A DNA stretch of 64,000 nt, from NCBI GenBank assembly GCA_965219915.1, contig OZ244794.1:2604001-2668000 (forward strand). Reading direction: 5' to 3'. Below, one piece after another: positions 9,702 to 19,267 of the stretch (position 1 is its first letter; each line of letters opens with the position of its first letter). The position numbers and the translations under genes are program-made. The stretch is from Bin80 sp965219915 (lineage in GTDB: Bacteria > Bacteroidota > Rhodothermia > Rhodothermales > Bin80). The notes beneath the pieces were generated by a model. That model was not told the DNA's origin. It saw only the letters and a list, made by a program, of their open reading frames with translations, and did no database searches.

Positions 9702-10796
9702 TTATGCCGAATCGGGATGTTCCTGATCAAAGAGACTGAGCTGGTTACTTGGATTCCGAATAAACAGGTCTGTCCGAAGCGGTGGCATCGGCTGATTTAG
9801 ATTGTATCGCTTGCAGGTTACGTCAAAGAGGTTAGCCAGGGTCTGCGCCCATATGCCCTCCCCCTTCATCCGATGACGAAAGCGAGGATCATTCAGCCTG
9901 CCCGAGCGCATCTCTCTGATCCGATTCAAAATCTTATCCTTGCGTTCAGGTATTACACGATCCAGCCAATCCTGAAAGAGTGGTGCCACTGGCCCCGGAA
10001 GCCGAAGCAGTATGTATCCGGCCCGAACAGCACCACGTTCTGCAGCGGCCCGCGCAATCGCAGGAAGCTCCTCATCAGTCAAACCAGGAACCACAGGAGC
10101 TACCATTACGCCTACAGGTACCCCTGCCTTGGTTAGCTTTTCTATGGCATCCAGACGACGTGACGGGGTACTGGTGCGCGGTTCCATCGCGCTGGCTAAC
10201 TTGTTGCGAAGTGTTGTTACTGAAATAAACGCATGCGCCAGACCAAGTCTTGCCATCGGAGCCAGAATATCCAAATCCCGAGTAACGAGATGATTCTTCG
10301 TAATTATGCCCACAGGATTACGGTGGTCCAGAAGCGTCTGCAAACAGGCGCGTGTCAATTTGAATTGGCGTTCCGCGGGTTGGTACGGATCCGTATTACC
10401 AGACAATGAAATAACGGCTGGCTTCCATGATTTTTTCCTTAGGTCCCTGCTCAGCAGCTTGGGGGCCTTGCGTTTGACCAAGATCTTTGTTTCAAAATCC
10501 AATCCCGCACTCCATCCCAAGTATTCGTGACTTGGTCGCGCATAACAGTATATACAACCGTGCTCGCAGCCGCGATATGGATTAATGCCCCAGGTGAACC
10601 CAACGTCTGGAGAATCATTCCTGACAAGAATTGACTTGGAGCCATCCTCAAAAAACTGGGTGCTGGTCTGTCGTAGCTCATCAGACTCTAGCGCACTTGG
10701 ATCCAACTCCACGCTGATACGATCAAAGCGTGTAGCGGGGTTTGTTGCTGTGGCCCGCCCTCGCGGGGCCGGCATGAAGGATTCTTTTTGTATCAT
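9702..10796 (-). CDS. PA0069-type radical SAM protein
   Basis: Radical S-adenosylmethionine enzyme of the PA0069 / SPL-related family, about 364 aa. The [4Fe-4S]-binding motif reads YRGCEHGCIYCYARP, a CxxxCxxC arrangement close to residue 80. It follows the typical leader RGRATATNPATRFDR and the SGNTDPYQPAE segment. The substrate of this family is not established; several members sit beside DNA-repair genes. Here the gene directly precedes the Lhr helicase on the same strand with a 7-nt gap, which supports a repair connection. A GTG sits one codon before the chosen ATG. The ATG of MPAPRGRA, seven codons inside, is also possible. Confidence 0.9.
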   Translation of the reverse strand: MIQKESFMPAPRGRATATNPATRFDRISVELDPSALESDELRQTSTQFFEDGSKSILVRNDSPDVGFTWGINPYRGCEHGCIYCYARPSHEYLGWSAGLDFETKILVKRKAPKLLSRDLRKKSWKPAVISLSGNTDPYQPAERQFKLTRACLQTLLDHRNPVGIITKNHLVTRDLDILAPMARLGLAHAFISVTTLRNKLASAMEPRTSTPSRRLDAIEKLTKAGVPVGVMVAPVVPGLTDEELPAIARAAAERGAVRAGYILLRLPGPVAPLFQDWLDRVIPERKDKILNRIREMRSGRLNDPRFRHRMKGEGIWAQTLANLFDVTCKRYNLNQPMPPLRTDLFIRNPSNQLSLFDQEHPDSA

Positions 10797-10870
10797 CACA
10801 TTAAGGTAGTACCTATGACGTACAATCTTGTACTGAACTCTACACGCTGGTCAGCTTCCATTCACGCGCC

Positions 10871-11407
10871 ATGAAGCAATTGCTCCATACGGCTCTTGTT
10901 CTGCTTTCGGCAGCCTTGCTCGCGCTTGTGATCATGGGCTTGTTCGTAAAGGAAGTCCGCTATACTGCCACCGCGCGCGTTAAGTCTCCGGTTGCTGAAT
11001 CCTGGGTGACCTTTTTTGACATAAATCGACATAATCTTTGGCAGAGGAACCTGGAAAAAGTTGAACCCCTCGATGGTCAACCCATGTCTTTGGGTGCCTC
11101 CTTTCGCCTAGAATTTGCAGATGGGAGTACCCGTCTGGAAACAGTTACCTCGGTCATTCCTCTACAAGAATACCACGCAGATATCGAAACTTCGACCTAT
11201 TCCGGTTACCGTTCTGTAACGTTTGATACCTTAGGCGAAGGCTCACGCATCCAACAGACCATCGTCATGCGTGGATCGTCATTCATTAATCGCGCCCTGT
11301 TGCCTGTTATCCGCCCCCTGATGCAACGTGACGAGATGGCATCCCTGGATAACCTTGCGGATCTGATTGAAGCCTCGCCATCCATAAACATCCAGAACTA
11401 CGAATAA
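10871..11407 (+). CDS. Membrane-anchored SRPBCC (START-like) domain protein
   Basis: 178-aa protein with one N-terminal membrane helix (LLHTALVLLSAALLALVIMG) followed by a START/Bet v1-like SRPBCC domain of about 145 residues. The domain is recognised by ARVKSPVAESWVTFFDINRHNLW, LGASFRLEFADGS and a long C-terminal helix (MQRDEMASLDNLADLIE). Such domains bind hydrophobic ligands. The single helix would place the domain at the inner membrane, on the periplasmic side. It is divergent from the radical SAM gene across a short shared promoter region. No ligand can be inferred. Confidence 0.8.
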   Translation: MKQLLHTALVLLSAALLALVIMGLFVKEVRYTATARVKSPVAESWVTFFDINRHNLWQRNLEKVEPLDGQPMSLGASFRLEFADGSTRLETVTSVIPLQEYHADIETSTYSGYRSVTFDTLGEGSRIQQTIVMRGSSFINRALLPVIRPLMQRDEMASLDNLADLIEASPSINIQNYE

Positions 11408-11574
11408 GGACGCTGCATTGGTGCTGAGCAGATGAATGCTGCTAACCCCGTCGTACTAGTTCTTGCCACAATTGGCCTGTGACAGTGTGAGTCTATCCCT
11501 GTGTAATCCACACAACGGTCCCAACGGCATCTCTATGATCTCCCGGATATTCTACTCCTGTGACCCCGACGTTG

Positions 11575-11937
11575 CTATCGCCTGGATACTTCGCGCAGGA
11601 TAAAGGGCACTATCCCACCAAGACCAAGCAGTAATACTACAGGCCAAAACACTTCAAGCCAGATCCCAACGCCTGCTACAGCGACGAACGCAAGTGAGAC
11701 TACCGTTGTCATATCTGTGCGTCTACGCAGCAGGGAAATCTCAAGGCCATCAAGCTCTCGCTCATGCTCTATGACGGTCAGGATTCGATCGGATATGCCG
11801 GGGGATATTTCTTCGTATTTCGCAAGTTCGTCGGCGGGAGGAAGTTGCATAGCATAGTCGGGATCCCGTGCATGCTGTTGCCTCGCCGGAGAAGCATCTT
11901 CTGGTTTGCCATTGACCGGATCGAAAGTGTCGCTCAT
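11575..11937 (-). CDS. DUF2335 small membrane protein
   Basis: 120-aa protein of the DUF2335 family. The family signature is LPPADELAKYEEISPGISDRI with a following amphipathic helix (LTVIEHERELDGLE). It ends in two hydrophobic segments (VSLAFVAVAGVGIWLEVFW and PVVLLLGLGGIVPFIL). The first 40 residues are polar and probably disordered. Function unknown. The ATG at 11937 is a good start. It is a single gene, with its upstream region shared with nothing recognisable. Confidence 0.75.
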   Translation of the reverse strand: MSDTFDPVNGKPEDASPARQQHARDPDYAMQLPPADELAKYEEISPGISDRILTVIEHERELDGLEISLLRRRTDMTTVVSLAFVAVAGVGIWLEVFWPVVLLLGLGGIVPFILREVSRR

Positions 11938-12324
11938 TGTTTTGACCTTCGTTGTGGTATTGAGCCTTGAAGAACAGCATATAGAGAAATCCCACAGTTG
12001 TGCGCAAACGCAATCCTATGCATCAAACGAATTAGAGAAATTTAAGCTACTATAGTGAGCAACGAAGCCCTTGTTGTGCGAGTGACATACAGTGTTCTGT
12101 CCATTAATCTTTCGACAACAGAATGTGCCTACGTGTGAAGAATAAACCGAACCTCACGTACCATATCTCACAAGAATATCTACTATCTGGTACATCAAAT
12201 ACAGGATTTGGTGCCTTGGATCGATGTGAACCGTTTGAGCAACCATTGCTTGAACGATTCCACATGCGACCGCGCTTCTTGATTAGTGTAAAAAGATAAA
12301 TTCTGCACGTGAGACTTGGCTGCT
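11938..12324. other. Divergent promoter region, no gene seen
   Basis: 387 bp between the DUF2335 gene (minus) and the larA-like gene (plus). The part around 12030-12110 is AT-rich. It must carry promoters for both flanking genes, but I cannot assign a convincing -35/-10 or -33/-7 pair. No ORF of credible composition. Confidence 0.4.
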
Positions 12325-13605
12325 ATGAATAAATACGCGAATTTAGTGCGATTAGACTACGGTTCGGAGGGATTACCGTTGGATCTGGCTGGACTCAACG
12401 CCACAGTACTCCGCCCACGATATCTGGAGGGCCTGCAGGACGAGCATGCCGCATTCCTCGAGTCCGTTCGACGCCCGTATAAGACGGACCCTCTTCGCGA
12501 GCTCATAACTCCTGGAGAAACGCTTGCCATCGCCATTCCAGACATTACACGGGCGCTTCCTAGTGATCGCCTCCTGACCTGGCTATTCGCAGAGCTGCGT
12601 GGCCTTGATCCAGATGATGTCACCATAATCGTCGGGACAGGCACACATCGGGGCAATACACATGATGAACTGCGTCAAATGGTTGGCCCTGAAATCCTAG
12701 CCAAATATCGAGTAATAAATCACGATGCGCGGGACGCCAATTCGCTGCTGTCGGCAGGCAAAAGCCCCTACGGCTATGAGGTTGCCTATTGTGCAGAATA
12801 TGTGCGGGCGGATCGTCGTATTCTGATGGGATTCATTGAACCGCATTTTATGGCGGGGTTCAGCGGCGGTTACAAGGCTGTCTTCCCGGGAATAGCCAAT
12901 CTGGACGCCATCCAGACCTACCACGGATTCACCAATATCGCTCACCCAAAGAGCACATGGGGTCTTATTGAGGGAAACCCCACACAAAATCATGTGCGCG
13001 CAGCGGGAAAACTGCTCCCGGTAGACTTTCTGGTAAACGTAACCCTCAACACTGATCGCCAGATCACGGGATACTTCTGTGGTGATGTAGATGCTGCTCA
13101 CGAGGCGGGATGTGATTTTTCCAGAAAAACAGCAATGGTCCGTGTCGAAGAACCATTCCCGATCGTAGTTACGACAAACAGTGGATATCCGCTGGATCTG
13201 AACCTGTACCAGACGGTCAAGGGAATGTCAGCTGCACACTCAATCACCGCACCAGGCGGTCTTATTATTACCGCTGCCCGTTGCAACGACGGCTTCCCTG
13301 AGCATGGCGCCTATAAGGATCAACTCCTTCGCTGGGAGAGCCCGGACGAAGCGTGGCGGGCAATCAGCAGCCCTGATTTCAGTGAACCCGACCAATGGCA
13401 GACGCAGAAGCTGCTTCAAATTGTCCGAACATGCCGAGTCGGTTTGTTCAGCGAACTGGATCCTGCACTCGTCCAGCGTGCTCACCTGACTCCCATAAAG
13501 GATGTGCGGAGCGCGATTGATGCCGAGCTTGCGTGTTTGGGAGATCCTGCTGCCCCGGTAGCCATAGTACCGGAAGGCCCGCTTACGATTCCATACGTGG
13601 CCTAA
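12325..13605 (+). CDS. larA: LarA-like nickel-pincer racemase (DUF2088)
   Basis: 426-aa cytosolic protein of the lactate racemase family, whose founding member interconverts D- and L-lactate with a nickel-pincer nucleotide. Seen: the N-terminal DUF2088 domain with the GTGTHRGNTHDE loop, whose histidine matches the catalytic site, and GFIEPHFMAGFSGGYKAVFPG, which carries the conserved His and the Lys that anchors the cofactor. Then GGLIITAARCNDGFPEHG, typical of the C-terminal domain. The cofactor genes larB, larC and larE are not in the window. LarA homologues racemise various 2-hydroxy acids, so lactate is not assured. The ATG at 12325 is preferred to a TTG at 12316. The gene converges with the SGNH hydrolase gene, overlapping by 4 nt. 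Confidence 0.85.
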   Translation: MNKYANLVRLDYGSEGLPLDLAGLNATVLRPRYLEGLQDEHAAFLESVRRPYKTDPLRELITPGETLAIAIPDITRALPSDRLLTWLFAELRGLDPDDVTIIVGTGTHRGNTHDELRQMVGPEILAKYRVINHDARDANSLLSAGKSPYGYEVAYCAEYVRADRRILMGFIEPHFMAGFSGGYKAVFPGIANLDAIQTYHGFTNIAHPKSTWGLIEGNPTQNHVRAAGKLLPVDFLVNVTLNTDRQITGYFCGDVDAAHEAGCDFSRKTAMVRVEEPFPIVVTTNSGYPLDLNLYQTVKGMSAAHSITAPGGLIITAARCNDGFPEHGAYKDQLLRWESPDEAWRAISSPDFSEPDQWQTQKLLQIVRTCRVGLFSELDPALVQRAHLTPIKDVRSAIDAELACLGDPAAPVAIVPEGPLTIPYVA

Positions 13606-14282
13606 AGCTCGAGCACTGTTCGTAATTGCTCCACCATAAAATCGGCTACAAAGCGATTCCCATCTGCATTCAGATGGACGCCGTCAGAAGTAAGCACGCC
13701 CTCGTATACCTTATCGGGATTATTTGCAGTCAGATATGATTCAAAGGCTTCACGTAGGTCACAGAGGTACGTATCCTTGTCCCCTGCTACGCTGCGGCTG
13801 ATTTGTGCGTATTCCTGTAAACGAATATTGACCGCAGAATCACTCCCTGTGTCTTCTCCAATCACACTCGGCGTGCATAGCAATGGCAGAGCACCGGCTT
13901 TCTCAATGCGATCAATCAACTCTCCCAAACCCTTCTCAAACGTCTCCGGATCGGTGCCCGTGACCTGATCAAATTCAAAATGATGCCAGACATCATTTAT
14001 GCCAATGTAGATCACTACATGGGTCGGCTTATGTGCCAACACGTCTGCATCCAGTCGCCCAAGGAGGTCGGGGACCTTGTTACCGCTGATTCCTGCACCT
14101 TGCACCGCTATGTCTGCGCTAAGCTTTTGCAGCGAATCGGCAACAAGCGCAACATAACCCCCTGGATTCGCCCCCGCTTCCGTAATTGAATCACCCAGAA
14201 AAATAATACGGTGTTGCGCCTGCGCAGGAGTTAGTGTTACGGTGAGAACAAGAATTAGCATCAAGAATGTGCACCGTGTCAT
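13602..14282 (-). CDS. Secreted SGNH/GDSL hydrolase
   Basis: 226-aa esterase of the SGNH superfamily, exported by a Sec signal peptide (LMLILVLTVTLTPAQA). Block I is FLGDSITEAGAN with the nucleophile serine, block II has the glycine in GAGISGNKVPDLLGRL, block III the asparagine in VIYIGINDVWH, and block V the Asp and His in SDGVHLNADG. All four signature residues are present, so an active enzyme is likely. Periplasmic members remove acyl or acetyl groups from glycans or lipids. Its position near the sialidase and the cytochrome/DUF1553 pair hints at glycan deacetylation, but this is inference. Confidence 0.87.
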   Translation of the reverse strand: MTRCTFLMLILVLTVTLTPAQAQHRIIFLGDSITEAGANPGGYVALVADSLQKLSADIAVQGAGISGNKVPDLLGRLDADVLAHKPTHVVIYIGINDVWHHFEFDQVTGTDPETFEKGLGELIDRIEKAGALPLLCTPSVIGEDTGSDSAVNIRLQEYAQISRSVAGDKDTYLCDLREAFESYLTANNPDKVYEGVLTSDGVHLNADGNRFVADFMVEQLRTVLEL

Positions 14283-14744
14283 GGTTAGCCTCAGATAGTG
14301 AGCTCAGAATAAATTGCAGTGAAGATCAAAGATAATACAGCTACGCTTGCGGCTGACCGGGACAGCAGATACTGCGGCTGCCCTACACTTGCAGCAAAGT
14401 AGTTTGGGGATTTCGGCGCGCACGAAACGAACCTTGAGCGCGATATCAGTCCGACTGATTTTGGTATCTCACGTACGCCCCGTGACTGTACACGCAAGTG
14501 TGCTGTCTGGTATGCATAGAGTAACTGTTGGCCTTCTTCTGCCCCGCACAGAGCTGCCCTCGGTGATCTTGCGCCGGACCGAACGTCCCCGTTTTTCATA
14601 TCAACGGGTCTTTTGCTGTTCTCCGAGTTAGTCCGTATGTTCGTCAGGGGAGCATTCAAATTGCACTCTAATAATTGGGGGCTGGTACACTACTCTGTAA
14701 ACTACCATCAGCTATTTCATCTTGCCAAGGTTAGTAATTCCACG
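14283..14744. other. Divergent intergenic region, no gene seen
   Basis: 462 bp between the SGNH hydrolase (minus) and the sialidase (plus). The sialidase frame is open upstream of its chosen start, but the residues there do not look like a signal peptide or a domain. No RNA gene or repeat recognised. Confidence 0.4.
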
Positions 14745-15839
14745 ATGCTTATCCCGATACTGATCAGTACCCTCTTCTTCCCTTCTCCTGATTACATATT
14801 TGTGGGTGGACAGGAAGGGTACAACTGCTACCGGATTCCCGCGGTAATCGTAGTCCCCAACGGTGACGTGCTCGCCTTCGCTGAAGGACGTAAGAACAGT
14901 TGCTCTGACACTGGTGACATTGATCTTGTCTACAAGCGTTCAACTGATCAAGGACGCACATGGAGTTCGCTGGAACTTCTCTGGGACAAAGATGAGCACA
15001 CTGTCGGCAACCCAGCTCCCGTCGTTGACACCGAAACAGGCACGCTATTCCTCCTGGTTACCCACAATCTGGGCACTGATCATGAGCGAGAGATCATCGC
15101 ACAAACATCTACAGACACGAGGCGCGTCTTTGTGCTATCATCCATGGACAGTGGACGGACATGGACAGAACCCAAGGAGATCACACAGAATGTCAAGCAG
15201 CCAGACTGGACCTGGTATGCTACTGGTCCAGGATCAGGAATACAACTCACGCGCGGACCACATAAAGGACGGTTGATGGTCGCCTGTGATCACATAGAAG
15301 CGACAACCAAACACTATTACTCACACGTTATCTATTCTGACGATCACGGCGAAACATGGCAGCTCGGTGGAACTACACCACAGCACCAGGTCAATGAATC
15401 TGAAGTAGCCGAATTGAACGATGGCCGTCTGCTACTCAACATGCGCAACTATGCACCAAGCGAACGCTATCGAAAAATTGCTCACAGCAGCGACGGTGGC
15501 ATGACCTGGAGCAACCTAGTCGCAGACTCTACGCTGATTGAACCTATATGCCAGGCCAGTCTGCAGCGCTTCTCCTTCGCCGAAGAAGGTCAGAATGTGC
15601 TGTTGTTCTCTAACCCGGCCAGTCAAGTGCGGCGGGAACGTATGACGCTCCGCGCCAGTTTCGATGACGGAGTCACATGGCCTGCCTCGCTCGTAGTGCA
15701 CGAAAGCATGAGTGCCTATTCAGATATCGTGCGTCTGCCAGATGACACTATTGGGCTGTTGTACGAAGCCGGCCCCGACCACGAAAACAGCTACTACGGA
15801 ATTGCTTTTGCACGCATTGCCCTGAATGAGTTGAAATAG
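14745..15839 (+). CDS. Exo-alpha-sialidase family (BNR-repeat) glycoside hydrolase
   Basis: 364-aa six-bladed sialidase-fold enzyme. The RIP motif is seen as NCYRIPAVIVVPNGDVLAFAEGR near the N-terminus, which is how GH33 sialidases begin. Asp-boxes follow in order: STDQGRTW, SMDSGRTW, SDDHGETW, SSDGGMTW and SFDDGVTW. A second arginine lies in LLLNMRNYAPSERYRKI and a late tyrosine in YSDIVRLPDDTIGLLYEAG, both expected in the active site. It releases terminal sialic acids or related sugars. The start ATG at 14745 gives a hydrophobic leader (MLIPILISTLFFPSP). The frame is open back to 14613, with a less likely start. The cytochrome/DUF1553 gene follows 240 bp later on the same strand. Confidence 0.87.
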   Translation: MLIPILISTLFFPSPDYIFVGGQEGYNCYRIPAVIVVPNGDVLAFAEGRKNSCSDTGDIDLVYKRSTDQGRTWSSLELLWDKDEHTVGNPAPVVDTETGTLFLLVTHNLGTDHEREIIAQTSTDTRRVFVLSSMDSGRTWTEPKEITQNVKQPDWTWYATGPGSGIQLTRGPHKGRLMVACDHIEATTKHYYSHVIYSDDHGETWQLGGTTPQHQVNESEVAELNDGRLLLNMRNYAPSERYRKIAHSSDGGMTWSNLVADSTLIEPICQASLQRFSFAEEGQNVLLFSNPASQVRRERMTLRASFDDGVTWPASLVVHESMSAYSDIVRLPDDTIGLLYEAGPDHENSYYGIAFARIALNELK

Positions 15840-16078
15840 CGATGTGCTCGCAAACTACCTGTCCCCAAGTCACATGATCCAGGATTGCGAATTGGGGCAA
15901 TCTTCACGCGTAGCGTGCGTGTTCGCCATCGTACATCGAAAAAGTAGACCTTTTGCCTTTTGTATAACATCACCGTATTGCTCAACAAAAATTGGATTTC
16001 TTTGCTAGCGACACGGATTTGCAAGAACCTCTTGCAAGAAATAATTAAATTGGGAGTTGTCATGTTGAATTTTTCTTA

Positions 16079-19000
16079 ATGCGTCTCTTTTCGCTTGTGC
16101 TCATACTGCTAGTAGGAGCCTGTTCTTCTGGTACTGAACTGGACTCCGACACGCTTGCTCGCCTGCCTGAGCACGTCGATTACAACTTCCATATTAAGCC
16201 ACTATTATCCGATCGCTGCTACGCGTGCCACGGACCAGACGATAATGCACGCCAAGGGGATCTGCGGCTCTACACAGAGGAGGGAGCGATCCTAACAAAG
16301 TTGGAGTCCGGTGGAAATGCCATTGTCCCCAAGCGGCCCGGACGCAGCAAAGTGATGCACCGTATCACCTCCAAGGATCCAGAAACGGTCATGCCGCCTC
16401 CTGAATCCAACCTGACGCTCTCTGACTATGAAATCGCCCTGATTGAGCGTTGGATCAAACAGGGTGCCGAATGGAAGCCACATTGGGCCTTCATACCCCC
16501 GGACTTGCCTTCTGTCCCTGCTGTGGAAAACGAGAGCTGGCCGCAAAACAACATCGACCGCTTTATCCTTGCACGCCTTGAGCGAGAGGGTTTGACTCCC
16601 GCCGAGGAAGCGGATCGTGAACGTTTGCTGCGCCGCGTTACGCTGGATCTTACCGGGTTACCCCCTACGCTCGAAGAACTCGATGATTTCCTGACAGATA
16701 TCAGACCCGGCGCATACGAACGCGTGGTGGATCGCCTGTTGGCCTCCGAAAACTACGGCGAACGCATGGCGACCGAGTGGATGGACCTATCTCGGTACGC
16801 AGATAGTCATGGATATCATGCGGATGGTATCCGAACGATGTGGCCCTGGCGGGACTGGGTGATCAAGGCTTTCAATGAAAACATGCCTTACGATCAGTTC
16901 GTAACCTGGCAACTGGCAGGTGACCTGCTCCCCGACGCCAGCCGGGAGCAGATACTGGCTACGGGATTTCATCGCAACCATCCCATGACTGCGGAGGGCG
17001 GGGTGATTGACGAAGAATACCGTCTCGAGTACGTAGCCGACCGCACAAACACAACTTCGCGAGCCTTTCTGGGGCTGACAATGGAATGCGCGCGATGTCA
17101 TGATCATAAGTTTGACCCTGTTTCCCAAGCGGAGTATTTCCAGCTTTCTGCGTTCTTTAATAATGTAAACGAATTGGGGATGACTGGCGATGACGGTAAT
17201 GCCGGCCCTCTGCTCATGCTGCCTACACCGGAAGAAGAAGTTGAGCTCGAAAAAAAGCGTGATCGAATTGAAGAATTGGAAGCTGCACTGATCGCTCATG
17301 AAGAAGAGGTCAAACGTGTGGGCACATACATGGAGGCACAAGTGCCGGAAAATGCACTTGACCTAGACCTCGCCAGCTACTTTCCATTTGATCAGACTAC
17401 GGGTGAATCGACACCAAACAGAGTGGCGGACGGCAAGGAGGGCAAGACAGGTGGCGGCACACTGACAATAGTAGAGGGACCATCAGGACAGGCAGTAAAA
17501 CTTGACAGTGATTACGATTTTCTGCAGGTTGCCGAAGCTGGTGATTTTGAGCGTAGCGATCCTTTTTCCATTGCCATATGGCTTCGACCGGACACGTCTG
17601 GAGCCTATACTCGGATTGTTGGCAATGCATTCCATAAAAACACATACTGGCGCGGATGGGAAGTATATCTGGACAGCCTCAATCACCTGTCGGCTCGTCT
17701 AATCCACGCTCTCCCACACAACTACCTGCACGTGCGATCCACGGAACCCGTAGCCACGAAAGATTGGACGCATACTGCGGTAACGTACGACGGCTCCAGC
17801 CGTGCCGATGGGGTTCAACTCTATGTGCAGGGACGGCGCGTTCCCGTCGTCATTGAATACGATAAACTCTATAAGAGCATTCTCCCTGTAGATGGACTCT
17901 ACCGTCTCACAAGCCGGCCGCTGCGCATTGGACGAAGCTACCGTGCATTTGGGGGAGACGACGGTATCTTCCTGGGCGATATGGACGAACTCAGGCTATA
18001 TGCACGAACGCTGACCGCTTCCGATATCGCCACACTGGCTGGCGTACCGGCTCGGGAGGAGGATAAGTTGGCGGCCTACCTGCACTATCACGATGCACGC
18101 TATACACGGCTACTTCGGGAGCTCAAAGAGGCTCGGGTCGAGGAAAACACAGCCGTCAACGAAGTGATGGAGGTTATGATTATGGAAGAGATGGCTGAAC
18201 CGCGTCCAACGCACATCCTTGAGCGCGGTCTCTACGATCAGCCACGCGAGCAAGTGCACCCTGAGACCCCCGAAGTGCTTGGATTATTACCAGACAGCCT
18301 GCCCCCTACCCGTCTAGGATTGGCGCAATGGCTCTTCAGTTCTGAACAGCCGCTGACTGCACGCGTGACGGTTAACCGGTACTGGTTGATGTTTTTTGGG
18401 CAGGGGCTGGTCGTAACACCTGAGGATTTTGGAAGTCAGGGCGCCCTGCCCTCGCATCCGGCATTGCTGGATTACCTGGCAGTCACTTTTATGGAGTCCA
18501 GCTATGACGTTAAAGCATTCATCAAGTCAATTGTAATGAGCGCATCGTATCGCCAGTCTAGCGTCGCGCCTCCGGCTTTGCAAGAATTCGACCCCGCCAA
18601 TGTACTTCTGGCCCGGGGACCAAAACATCGCCTGACTGCAGAAATGGTTCGGGATAATGCACTTGCGGCCGGCGGCCTCCTAGTAAATCAGGTAGGCGGT
18701 CCGAGCGTCAAACCGTACCAGCCTCCTGGGTTGTGGATTGAAAAGGGTAATTTTTCGCAATTCTTGCTACACTATAAACAGGACGAGGGAGATGCACTTT
18801 ATCGTCGGAGCCTATATACTTTTATCCGGCGAACATCGCCACCGCCGACCATGCTTGTCTTTGATGCTCCTGACCGATCCACATGTTTCGTTCAACGCCA
18901 GAATACCAATACACCACTCCAGGCCTTGGTACTCTTGAACGACCCGCAATTTGTCGAAGCATCGAGGGCACTGGCTGAGCGTATCCAGCGTGAAGCCCCC

Positions 19001-19258
19001 GAGAGTGTGGCTGCGCAGATTCGACGAGGTTTTCGGCTTGCTACCGGTCGAACTCCAAGCGACCAGGAAGTGTCACTCATGGAGAACCTGTACACTCAAG
19101 AAAAAGAACGCTTCGCAGCACGACCAGCAGATATTGACTCGCTCTTCTCTGTGGGAGAACTGGTCGCGGATGCATCGCTGGACCGTACCAACACTGCCGC
19201 GCTCACTATGGTCACACAACTTATACTTAACCACGACGAAGCCTACACCAAGCGCTGA
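16079..19258 (+). CDS. Planctomycete-type cytochrome c / DUF1549 / LamG / DUF1553 lipoprotein
   Basis: 1059-aa envelope lipoprotein (lipobox LLVGAC, acylated Cys at residue 15). Domain order: a PSCyt1 cytochrome with one haem motif CYACH (C47, C50, H51) and its MPPP ligand region; DUF1549 at roughly 150-360 (LGLTMECARCHDHKFDPVS contains a second CxxCH); a LamG-like jelly roll at roughly 440-640; and DUF1553 at roughly 735-1010 (NRYWLMFFGQGLV, LARGPKHRLTAEMVRDNALA, NDPQFVEASRALAER). These proteins are abundant in Planctomycetota and Verrucomicrobiota that degrade complex glycans. Their biochemistry is unresolved. A DUF1501 gene follows after 9 nt, the usual partner. Length and order are normal for the family. 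Confidence 0.9.
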   Translation: MRLFSLVLILLVGACSSGTELDSDTLARLPEHVDYNFHIKPLLSDRCYACHGPDDNARQGDLRLYTEEGAILTKLESGGNAIVPKRPGRSKVMHRITSKDPETVMPPPESNLTLSDYEIALIERWIKQGAEWKPHWAFIPPDLPSVPAVENESWPQNNIDRFILARLEREGLTPAEEADRERLLRRVTLDLTGLPPTLEELDDFLTDIRPGAYERVVDRLLASENYGERMATEWMDLSRYADSHGYHADGIRTMWPWRDWVIKAFNENMPYDQFVTWQLAGDLLPDASREQILATGFHRNHPMTAEGGVIDEEYRLEYVADRTNTTSRAFLGLTMECARCHDHKFDPVSQAEYFQLSAFFNNVNELGMTGDDGNAGPLLMLPTPEEEVELEKKRDRIEELEAALIAHEEEVKRVGTYMEAQVPENALDLDLASYFPFDQTTGESTPNRVADGKEGKTGGGTLTIVEGPSGQAVKLDSDYDFLQVAEAGDFERSDPFSIAIWLRPDTSGAYTRIVGNAFHKNTYWRGWEVYLDSLNHLSARLIHALPHNYLHVRSTEPVATKDWTHTAVTYDGSSRADGVQLYVQGRRVPVVIEYDKLYKSILPVDGLYRLTSRPLRIGRSYRAFGGDDGIFLGDMDELRLYARTLTASDIATLAGVPAREEDKLAAYLHYHDARYTRLLRELKEARVEENTAVNEVMEVMIMEEMAEPRPTHILERGLYDQPREQVHPETPEVLGLLPDSLPPTRLGLAQWLFSSEQPLTARVTVNRYWLMFFGQGLVVTPEDFGSQGALPSHPALLDYLAVTFMESSYDVKAFIKSIVMSASYRQSSVAPPALQEFDPANVLLARGPKHRLTAEMVRDNALAAGGLLVNQVGGPSVKPYQPPGLWIEKGNFSQFLLHYKQDEGDALYRRSLYTFIRRTSPPPTMLVFDAPDRSTCFVQRQNTNTPLQALVLLNDPQFVEASRALAERIQREAPESVAAQIRRGFRLATGRTPSDQEVSLMENLYTQEKERFAARPADIDSLFSVGELVADASLDRTNTAALTMVTQLILNHDEAYTKR

Positions 19259-19267
19259 GGATAGATC